Below are positions 17,901-29,500 of a stretch of DNA of 64,000 bases, in pieces; position 1 is the stretch's first letter; the number at the start of each line of letters is the position of its first letter. The stretch comes from Dipetalonema caudispina. Lineage: Eukaryota > Nematoda > Chromadorea > Rhabditida > Onchocercidae. Under the pieces are notes generated by a model that was given only the letters and a program-made list of their open reading frames with translations, did no database searches and was not told the origin of the DNA. The stretch spans positions 186,001 through 250,000 of the forward strand of contig JABVXV010000024.1 of assembly GCA_013365325.1 (NCBI GenBank). The letters are read 5' to 3'. Made by a program: the position numbers and the translations under genes.

Positions 17901-20900
17901 AAGGGTCAGGTTAGTTAATGATTAGCAGAGATTGAATTGGTAATCTGAGATTACTGCGCTGCTAACTAGTACTAAAGGTTAGTAACTCTAGAAATCCTAA
18001 AAAGAGAAGTAATATTTTGTTTGCCGTGACCTCTGACCTCTTGTTTTAGTTCACGAGCCTATCCTGTCAGAATATAGTTTTACAAGCTGAGTTCATAATT
18101 GTTTTGTTCGTTATTCTTCATCGTTGTGATAATATAGTGTCAGTTGTTTTTGAATCTTACTATCTGCCTAATTTGGTTTGTATTATATCGTATATCAATA
18201 TAGATCAACTGGTGCAAAATGTATTTTTGGAACAGAGATATTCTCGAACGAAGATGAAACTTTCGATATGACGGTGCCGTTCACATTGACGACAAATAGA
18301 AATTCTGTTATTAGGTAAGTTTACTCGTATTTCGGCGGTCAAGCGATTGATGAAATATTTAATAAATTCAAAAATGAATGTGGTTTAATTGCTGATTAAG
18401 TTTAAGCAAGAAGTATATTATGAGTCGTATTTGAAACAGTGACATTTAGCACTATGGAATTAGAAGTGGTAAGGATGTCGAATTGAATTCCCGATACTGT
18501 AATGCACGTGATTAGATCTGAAGAGATTAGTTGTACGTATATGATGGATCTGATGAAATGAACTGAAGTTAGATAGTTGTACTATTGACTTTGACTAAGA
18601 ATCTGAAAGTTAATAAATTAATAGTCCGAATAATCTTGACATTGGTCGTATTGATAACTATACATTTGAAAATTTAGAGAGAGTAACATCTAAATCGTGT
18701 AATACCGATTAAGAAAGAACTGTTGACATTCGTTTTCAAAATTCCGAAAAATTCGATTCGAAATGTAATAAAAGGTAATTGAATTATTAGAAGTTGCCAT
18801 GGAAGCAGGAAATATAAATTGACTTATGTTACGACAGGTAGTTTTCGCAGTGATTCCTAAGGTATTTACGATGATGTCAATAGAGTAGAATGCCGAAAAT
18901 TGCTTTTAAGGCGAAATAATTTAAATCTGATCGGTGAGGATCGTTGCTCAACAGCCACATCCACTCAAAGTATGGAATGGTTCGAGGATGATTATTGTCC
19001 GTTTGTTGCAAGCCATGATTTGAGAGAACCACTAGAAACAGATATAGATGATCCATTAGCTGCATGCTTCAGTTGTTCTTCTGGCTCTGATCAGGTGCTT
19101 TTCATCAGTTGAATTACAAATTATTTTTTAAATGTTCATTTTCCAGAATTTCTGATTTGGTAGACTATTAGATGTCAGAAGAACTTTGCATTTAACAGAG
19201 GGTCTTTGCAGAAGACAATGGTCCTTTGAAATGAGACAGTCAATCAATATCAATTACTGTTTTATGTATGCTAAATGTGTTATAATTCAAAATTTTCAAC
19301 TTCTTTTAAAATTTAAAACCTTTGCAATTTTCGTTTTGGATAATGGGAAGCTCATCTTTCGTATATACTGCTGTGGGTTAAGTTTCTGAGCAATGACATA
19401 GTATAAATGAAGGTAAGCAACAGATTAACATTCATGGAGGAATACTTCGTGAAGCTTAAAATAGGTAGATCGCAACTTCACTATGCTAGTGAAGATGAAT
19501 TTATCGGAATTCTTTTAAACAAAATCACTGCGTAGGAAATGAATTAGAAAATTTCACAAATTAAAAACTGATGGATGTGTGTTTCATTTTAAAGGACTAT
19601 CATGTGTTGTAGATGAGTTCCTTGAAGCTATTCATTTGCGGTGTAATATTTGGAGCTTGAGCTAAGCTCTTTTAGATTTGTCCAAGCAGCTCCAAAAATA
19701 GACAAAAACACCTTTATAATGTTACACGAGATCTAATGGCTTGGGCAAGAGATCAGTTTGCTCCTAAATCTTCTCAGCTAAAGGTATGATTCATTTGAAT
19801 ATGAAGTTCAAATTATGGCACAGAATGGTATGCTTATAATGGATACATTAATTAGACGTCTTTTAATCCTATAATTTTATCAATCTTCAATTTAGGAAGA
19901 GTAAAAACTGATAATTCACACTGAGAATTTAATCACAAAATCTGCTTGTTAATCACAAAAATTGCTTGTCACAAAGAGAGAGAGAGAGAGAGAGAAGGGG
20001 AAAAAAAACGAATTCATTGAAGATTTATATATTTCATCTTCACTTTTTTAAAATCCACTGATTGATTTATTCCTGAATTTTAGGCTATTCAATCATTATA
20101 TATATCACATCAACGCTGGCGAAGGATAGGGTTAAAGCGAAGTTCTAATTGTTCGGAACAATTACTCAGTTCCCTGCTGCATTTAATGTTCATTCGTGGA
20201 ATACCATTTTTCAGCTGCTCGGATGTGTTGATCACTGCAAAGGTTTCACCTCTTGACCTTTAATTTACTTTACCTTGAATAGTTGATCTTATGTCTGAAA
20301 ATTTGTTTACCTAGAGTAACTCTTAATGAAATTTGGGATAAGAGGAAATCACTCTCTTTCTTGTTGATCAGATTCATCTCAAAATGATTGATGAAAGCTT
20401 TCTGGTCTGCAAGTCAAAGATGAGTAGAGGATAGAATGATGAGTACTTCATTCGGTACCTCAAATTTGTTTATACATCTCTTTAATCTCAAAGCATTAAT
20501 CGATTCATGAAAATTATTTAGGTAACATTTTAGTTGTGGCACCAAATGTCAGTTTCGGAAGTTACATTTGGATTACCGACTTTTTTCTCAAATTCTCTCT
20601 CTTTTTTTCTTTCATTTCTCACATTATCATCTATAAAATATAGAGAAAGGGTTAGTTTTATTTGTATAGCTATAACTTCCCTTGCTGTAACAGATCTATC
20701 ATAGCTTACTGATACCTGTTGATATCGCCTGCAATTATACACAGTTGTGCGACACTTTCATCATCTTCAATATTCGTCCCCAAAAGAAAAAATCTTTTCT
20801 AAAATCTTCTTTTTGCATATTATATAAGAATTTCATCTATTTTAATTTTACACCTGTAGGGTCAAAAATTCATATTGTCTTTCATTAAATTCCTTGTACT

Positions 20901-23900
20901 TTGATCCTACTTTCAGGTTCTTATCTTAAATCATTTTTCAAAAAAAATTGCAATAAAACTCAGAATTGGATAGATTCTTTATCAGATATAGTTCGTAAAT
21001 AAAGAAATATGAGTGCATACACTTTGGCAAGCATTAAAATTTAAACCTTCATAATTCAAAATTCTTGCTTATTTTGTGATTCGGGAATTTCTCTTTTGTT
21101 AACCTGCCAGTAATTTTTTTGATTCAAATCGCAAAATGGGTTTTTTTACAACGAAATTGGCAATAATGAAAATTTTGCTATACTTGAAAGATTACTTTCG
21201 ACATAAGCATAGAAAATGGGAGTCTTCTAGTCTATGAAAAATTTATTTCATATTAGATAAAATTCTCAAGATATTTTTTGGAACGAAAATGTTATTCTCT
21301 TTCAGTTCAGCTTAAATGATACTGCTTTAAGTAATTGAGCTTATATAAACGGCTTTGAAGGAATATTCCAGATATTACCAGAAGAATTATCCTACTTCAG
21401 TAATGTCGCGTATAAAAGGCATAGGTCTCAGTCTTATTTTAGCATTTTAAAATAATTTGGAACTAATTTCCCCTCAGTTACAACATGGAAAACAAGTGGA
21501 AAACTAAAAATTTTCTAATTTCTACAGAAGCAGAATCTATCAATTTTAATAATCTCAGTCTCCTAGTTGTCTGAAATTTCGTGCAGTGCCGAAGTTCGAT
21601 AAGTTTAAAATCCTAAAATTAAAAATACAAATTGATATTGTCAAACTTTACAAAAATTTCATTGTCTCGTCTTAATTTCATATTAGTTTCTAGGATATTT
21701 TTTGAAGTATATTCAACGCAAAATCTAACTGCTCAGTAATATTGGGATATGCAAGATTTTGACTTAATCTTTCCTATTCTTCCGCTTCTTTTACACTTAT
21801 ACTTAGCAAATTACATCTTTCATCATAGGCCATAAAGTAATAATTGCGTTTAAAAGCATATTAGCAACACATTTTTATTGAGTCATAATTTCGGCTCAAA
21901 GCTAAATCTCTCTTAGCTTTCCGCTTCTCATTATTTTATGGTTTTCTGTGACGATTACCAACGTCATTTTCAAATATTAGCTGAAAATTAATTTTTATTC
22001 TAGCATGCAGTTTAATTGAGTCTTTCAGTTTGATTAAGTCTTTTTTGTGTTATTCTTGCTAAATTTAAACGGAATGACAAAATGATACATCCCAAGCAAG
22101 AAATATCATATACATCACAGATTAACTTCAGAAATTCATAACTGAAAAATACTACACTATCTCATCTTCATTTTTCGTATTTCCTGATTAAAGTTACAGG
22201 AAAGTTTTGGGACTTTCCTCGAAAACTTTGTTCTATGTCAGATGTATTAAATTAATCGGTTAATTTACTATTTAAATAATATATACTTTCAAAATATCAA
22301 GATGAATTTTAAAATTTCAGTCTTATCATCAAAAAAACCCTTACAGTATTCATAAGCGAATTGTAAGGACTAATAACCTTTTGCAATATGAAAATTATTT
22401 CTTTTTTTCTATTAACTGTATCAAATCTTTCTACTTTTTTTTTTTCATTTTTTTGGAATCATTTCCTTTTCACTAGATTACGACCTAGTATATTCAGTAA
22501 TTACTTGATGTACTCTTAATGAAAATCTTAATAACTTTTGGAAAAGTTAATTACTACCAGCATAATTTGAGGATTTAAATGAAGTTTTTTCATTTTTTTA
22601 TTTTCCAGGATAAAATAAATTTCCATATGAACCTTAAATTTCATAGAGAAAAATTTATCACTTTTCAGATTTCTTTCCGTATATTTAGTGCTAAGTTGAC
22701 AGCAAAGGTTATTTTCACTTTTTTTTCCATTGTATTATTCATTATCATAGAAATTAATCTTGCAAAAGGATATTAATATATCGACTACCACTGAACGTTA
22801 ATAATGTTCGCTTTAAATTAAAAATGAATTGGAACTTATATTCGATTGTCATTTGTTGTAATAAGAATCAATGAGTAGTTCGTATGGATACCATAACCTC
22901 AGATTATTTTCCATTCAAAGGGGATTGAAAACTTAATAATACTGACTTATAGTTGTATTTCTTTCTGATAAGTGAGAAATTAGAGGAGCGAATAAATTTA
23001 CTCCGTTGAAGGTTGTTAGTTTTTTCTTTACTCCTTAAAAAAAAAAGTGCAAAGTGTTAAATGGTTTGTAGTAAATTACTCTTAAATAAATTGCAGCATT
23101 TTTTTTTTTTTTTTGCTACTTTTCAAATTTCCGGATATCGTTCATTAACAATTTTATTCGAAAAGTGAAATGATTAACCTGAACAGGCAGTAAATAGTTC
23201 ACAACACTGAAGATATTCATCCTACTGCACTAAACATAGAAGATTTGATGAGGAAGAAAAGTGAACTAAATTTGTTTGAAAGAAATTTCTACTAAATGAA
23301 TAACAAGCTGACAAATAAACAAAACAATAAACTCTTTGGTACATCAATGGATGTATGCAAGAAGGACATAATGATTTATGCAATAAATTTTTTTCAAGAA
23401 ATGTTAATTCTTTTTTTTTTTTATTTTGCCAAATGAGATCGCATTAAGTTAGTCAGTGAAAAAAAGCAAAAAAAAAAAAAAAAGTGGGATAATGATGGAA
23501 GCTAGCGGCGAATTATTTGATGGTTAAATAGCTAAGATAACAGTAATTATAATCAATAAATAAAAGCATTTTGTAATATTTGTAAGTCGACTGGACAGAA
23601 AAGTTACGGATAAATGGAAAGGACAAAATTTCAGCAACAATGAAAATTCTCAGGCACAAAATACAAAAAATAGGAAGCCAGAAAAACACTGCAATGAAAT
23701 TTTCACACAATTCACTGCCTAATTTTTGCCAAATAACAGTTGAAAAATGACTGATATCAATATAGTTAATTATAACGAGATGAAGTGATGTTGGAAAATT
23801 CATTCATTCTTTTTTGATCATTTGAAATACTTTAAAAAATGAACAGTTTCCGGAAATTTGAAATTTTGATTTTAAATACTCTATAAGTACTAATAATATT

Positions 23901-26499
23901 TCCAAATTTTCTTCTTGCATGCAGAAAATTCTTTGAAATTTTTGAACAATTCAAAGTTTGAACAACTTGTCTTTGGTACTTTTTTTTTTCAAATCACTAA
24001 TAATTGAGATGATATGACGAGAGAGAAAGAAAAATAGGAACGAAATAATTAAATAACATTTCTTATTGTCCTTTTTTTTCAATTCTTCTCAGCGCTGCTG
24101 CTGGCATTATCCAATTTGATCGCTTTCAAATAGTTACTAAATGTGGTAGCACTGTTACAGCGATCATAGCTGCAGATGCATCGGAAAATGAATTCTACCG
24201 ATTCGGATGGGTCGATAACATTTTTCGGGTTTAGCTGACCGAAATCATATTTCTGAAGATGAACTGTTAACTTGGATGAGGAGAGATGATAGGAAGACAT
24301 AAATTATGCACAATTTTTTCAGGGTAGAGCTACTACTGACCCCTCAATTTATCGGTACTTTGCTCTCACCCATCGCTTATCATTGGATCAGTTGTAATAG
24401 AAGGTCATTTGAAATATCAACTATCACAAACCTCTAGGAGGCAAACGGATAACACTTGATATATGTTGTCTGATGTACTAAATGCTTCATCGTATGCTTT
24501 TGTCCAATCTACTTCTGGACCAACACCAAATACTCGACCTTCTTCATGATCCGGGATGAACACGCAGTAATCCCACGATTCATTTGATATCTCGTATACT
24601 TTACCCTGAATAGCAAACCAGAAGTTTACAGTTTTATTATTTAATATTTTAATTTGATTTATAATAAATTTCTTAGAGTTAAATTGCATAAAATTTATCA
24701 ATTAAAACACTTACAGTTTCATCATTTTCATAACAAACCAAAGCATTTGCATTAGCTGTTAGTATCACAATTGCGATTACCCTAGCAAATAGTGTCACCG
24801 AGACCATGGCACTGTTGCTGCAATAAGAAAATTTGAATGAATAACGAAATAAAAATTAATTCCGAAGCATAATGGGAGCAAAATTGATGGAAGTGGGAGG
24901 GAAGTTTTCCTGGATGAGATGAATGGACGAATGCGGAATAGACAAAATGAAGTTTTACTAATAAATGGAGTTTGGAATAGATCTGAGACTGGAAAGTTCA
25001 TTTTTTGCACTTAACTTTATGCTGCTTCAATATAGCTTAGCTAAATAATTCGATCAACTGATGTAATATAACTTATTGATTGATTTGAAGCTTTATGATT
25101 GGTTTTCGTATTCAGTAACGTAATCACTATCATCATTCTTTAATATTTTAACGATTGCTCATTCTTATCATTTATTCATCAATCTCCTTCATATCAATAA
25201 ACAAAGGATGATACAGAAATTTGAGGAGAAATTGAGAGTTTTTTATCAGAATATGTCGGGATTGATGTACGATGAATTTTTTTTTTTTTTTTTCTCTTTT
25301 TTCATTTTGAGAATGAAAGTAGCTTAAAATATATAGGTATAACATATAATTTATAAACAGTTGCATGCTGAAAAAACAAGCAAAAAAAGTAATCAGAGTT
25401 GGCTGCAAATTTTTTTTCAACTAAAAAAACGAAAATTTTTTTTTTTCCTCTCTTTTCTGGATGAAAATGAATGATTTGTGAGTTTTACAAAATGATTTAT
25501 GAAGTAGTTGGGATAAGAAACCACAATAAAAGCTAATTGTGTAAGGTCTACTACCCCTACTCTTACTACTACTACTACTACTACTATTACTACTACGACC
25601 ACTATTACTATTACGACTACTACTACTGCTACTATATAATTAAAACTAATGTACTGTTACAACTACTCAACCTGCTTACTAATCACGGTATCACTATTTA
25701 TAACTTACTGTTCTTATCACTTGTTGCAAAACAATCATATATTATTATTACTACTGTAATATTAATCCTCTCTGATACTTACTGTAATACATTATTATTA
25801 TTACTGTAATATTAATACTTTCCCAAAATTGTATTGAAATTAATCGTTATCGATAGCTAAACGTCTTTTACAAATATTTTAAATTTCATTTTTTACTACG
25901 AGCACCTTTCATCATACAACTTCAAACATTTCCGCTCGTTTCATTTTACCTCTCATTTGCATTTTTGCTAAATGAATTTTTATAGATTTAAATGTTGAAC
26001 TCCCTTGATTGTGCCTTTTTACTTAAATGCACTCGATAGATCCTTCCGAAGTACTCATCTTATCACTCTATCTCTATGGATAAATGAATGATATGAGATA
26101 AAAATCTCCTATCAGTTATTATAAATTTGAAAAGATAGTTGTTGATTGATTTGTATTTACTTCATAAAATCGATCAATCTGAAAACTATACGTAATTCTC
26201 TAGCAAAATGCAATTTATCTATTTCATTCTTAATTCTCTAACAGGAATGCGCTTATTTAAAATAGCATGTACCTATTACCTATTTTGATCCTCTTCTTTT
26301 TTTTTTTTGAATTTGAGATCATATTGTAGCCTAGAAACATTTTGCGGAAGATGAAAAGATTGTTAGCTTACTAATTTGAATAGATGAAAATTATTCATAA
26401 ACGATTGAAATGATTCAGTGAGAAACGTCAACATTCCACGACACACCAGAAACCAGGAATGTTCCCCCTAATAGAAGAAAGACGATTAATACTCGTATC

Positions 26500-26539
<40 letters not shown>

Positions 26540-29500
26540 TCTCCCTCCTCTCTCTCTTTTATCACCAACTTATACGAAATCCTGCTCCGCCTACGGCTTT
26601 GACTCTGAAATGTTACGCCTCCAACTTTTTTTTTCCCCTCATTTATTAACATTTAAAAAACACCATTCGTGATTGAATATTCTCAATAAAGGTGAGAGAA
26701 GATAGGTCATGTAATTTGACCTTCTGAAAGATTAGCTGTCTTTAGATTTTTCTTCTACTATACATCAATATTGTTTCAGGTTGAAATTTAGATTACTTTA
26801 ATGGTATTACTCTTTTTTAGCAAATTTTGGTCTTTTTTTTTTGTTGTTGTTGACAAATATGTTTTTAGCTAACGAAAATTTTATAAAGAAATGAGAACAT
26901 TTTATGTGTATATGAACAATTACTACTACGATTTTGAGTTTTGATCCGATCAGTCTGTTTGAATGAAATTGATACTGATTAAATAAATGGTTTAAAATGT
27001 TTTAAATTAGTCAGAAAATTGATTTGAAAAATTGGTTTAAATGGAGAAAGGAGATGATGCAAGGAGTTGCAAAAAAGAGAATGAGTCAGATTACTTAGCT
27101 AGACAATCAGTTGAGAAAAAAATAAAAAATTCTTTTAAAAGGTGTAGCAAAAAAATCATTTACAATGCTGTTGTCAGTGAAGAGAATAATTTATCAGTAC
27201 TTGGAAGTGAAATTTTCTCTGCTTAGATAAACACGATGCAAATTTTTATCAATTATATGTTGGGATCATTATTACAAATAGTCAGGAAATTTAATAGAAT
27301 TAACGAAAAGCAACAAATATCAGAGAATAAGATAAGTAAGGTAAATTTATTGTTTCTTATCAGCTTAAAGATTATTAAACAATGGCATAAATAGAATAAA
27401 TTGATTTATTACGTACGTTAATATTAAACGTGTCGGGATCATTTCTGGACATTTAGCTTAGCTTTTGATCGTAAATTTTATGCTTTCATGCACTCTGCTG
27501 ACGTAAGGAATGTTTCACCGGATGAGAATTTATCTTTTACGTATTTCTTCTTTTTTCAAATTATGGAGGAAAGAAGTATAATTGTAGGGAGTTCTCATAT
27601 TTTCATATTTCACAAGATTCAGGAAAAGGGAAAGAACTATTTTTTAAAAAAAAACCAACAATAAATGTTGAACAAAAAAAAAAAAAAAAAGAGAAAAATA
27701 AATCAATAGGTAAATAAGAAGTTGATTAGGATGGATCTTGGCAAGTGGTAAACAGACAGGTAAATGGTGCTAAATTAGTAAGCAAAATGAAAACGGTAGC
27801 ATACTTTTGGTTTACAGTTTATTGCAATACGTGATAAAACTCACTGATATTTAAAAAAAATCTGTTAATGCTTATTTCTCTTACATTTAAAAAATATAAC
27901 TTACTGCTTGTTAGGTTATTCCGATGAGTTTATTTAAAGCAAAAGAGCGGGAATACGATAAAAGAGCACGAAATATTTGCTATCATCATTCTCGAATTAC
28001 TTCTTCCTTTTTTTTTTTCTACAGTAACGAGGTAAAATTATCCTTTTCTTTTCGACTGTGCAAAAATTAACGGCAGATGGGAGAACAACAAATGAATTTT
28101 GTATGATTCTTGCGTAATACTTCCTATTTAGCAAATCATATGCAACTGCAAAAAGAAATCTATATAAATTAGAGAAAAAAAAAAAGAGAATGTTTTAGTC
28201 ATTTGTAACATAGAAGAAATAATTCAAAATTGCAAAATATTTTGAAAATTAAAAAAAAAAAAAAAAAAAAAAACGAAGATTAGACATGCAAAAAATACCA
28301 ACAAATGTGAAATAATTTCTCGTTTATTATAATACATATGGAAAAAAAAAAAAAAAAGGCATTAAATAAGACTTTTTGAAATGATCATGTCTAGGATAGC
28401 TTATAAGTATTTGAACATAAATTTATTTATGCATATTATTACAATGATAACTACACGATTGTAATTAAAATAATTGAATGATTATGAGTGGTATTATTAT
28501 TTTGAGGAATTATTTAGATTTCATTAAGTTCAATTCTTCTGATGATCTCTTATCTTGTCTTATCCTACTGTCAGTTTCAGGTGAAGAAATTTTAAACTTT
28601 TCATAAAGATCTCAAAGCATAATTAAATATGAAATGAAACTTAGTACTACAACATTACATTATTCGTCATTACAAGGTAGTATTTAATGGTATCATCTTT
28701 TTCTCACTTCTGCAATCCGACCATTTGCAGGCTGTTCGACGAGCCTTTTCACGTTATCAGTTTGTGCGACAATGGAATTTTACTGATGGTTCATCATCTA
28801 TCGAGGTGGAAAATAAAGAAGAACACGCGATCAGCCTTTTACAAAATCTATGGGATTTGGTATGTTAAGAAATTTATGAGATTTGTAGATAGAAATAGAA
28901 AAAAAAACAGAGAATTGAAGCTCGAAATAAACATTGCTTATTTCTTATTCTTTTCCTCCACTCAGCTTTTCATTTAGTAAGTATATAATTAAAGCAAAAA
29001 GGGATCCGGTAAGAAAGAACTCAAGTAAGCGAGTAAACTATCTTCTGCGAAATTCCATTTTCCACAAGTAAACCTGAGTGGCCGGTCCAGATTAAGCTTA
29101 TTTCTTATTAATAGCTAGTCTAGATCAAATTTAATTTCGTATTAATGGTCAGTCTAAATCAAGCTTCTAGTTTGGAGTTAAGCTTCATTTCTTATTAAAT
29201 TAAAATTTTCTTAATCTTTTGGAAGAAATACCTTTTATTACAGGACTTGTTCTAAATTCAGCTGCCCATTTAATTGTGAGTTTCAATTCAGAAATTTTCA
29301 CAATGTTCACTACCTAATCAATCGCAAGAATAATTCCACAATCCCTTCTTTACTTCTTTCTCTCTCAAAAACAGTTTAATGACCAAAAGGATAAGTTTTG
29401 TCCTTATCTGAAAAAAAAAAAAAAAAAGGTTTAGCTTCATTCATTTGAACTATTTCCATTCACTTACCCTTCAATGAAAGAAAAATATGAATATTTCATA

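Larger units (their letters stand above)
20243..28730 (+). other. Very large intron (13th) of the 743-residue gene
   Basis: About 8.5 kb between a GT donor after ITAK (20242) and the acceptor CATTTGCAG (28730), phase 0 on both sides. It contains a complete opposite-strand gene (24079-24807), two simple-sequence blocks (25564-25635 and 26503-26560), a degenerate direct repeat around 25740-25815 (TACTGTAATATTAAT twice), and otherwise only AT-rich sequence. If exon 13 is not spliced, the frame reads six more codons to TAA at 20261-20263, with a possible AATAAA at about 20953, so a short isoform is possible. Confidence 0.6.

Noticed and set aside
19148..19660. Additional exons of the 743-residue gene between 19094 and 19676
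   Set aside because: Exons 11 and 12 join directly in phase 0; the in-between frames carry stops or mismatched phases.
22579..22776. Possible extra exon of the 743-residue gene after TTTTCCAG
   Set aside because: Phe/Lys/Ile-rich, and exons 13 and 14 already join in phase without it.
25537..25809. Open frame of 90 codons on the plus strand, and a Val-rich one opposite
   Set aside because: Produced by the TAC microsatellite; no splice sites or motif.
26428..26652. Minus-strand frame with an Arg-Glu repeat
   Set aside because: Translation of the (CT)n tract inside an intron.
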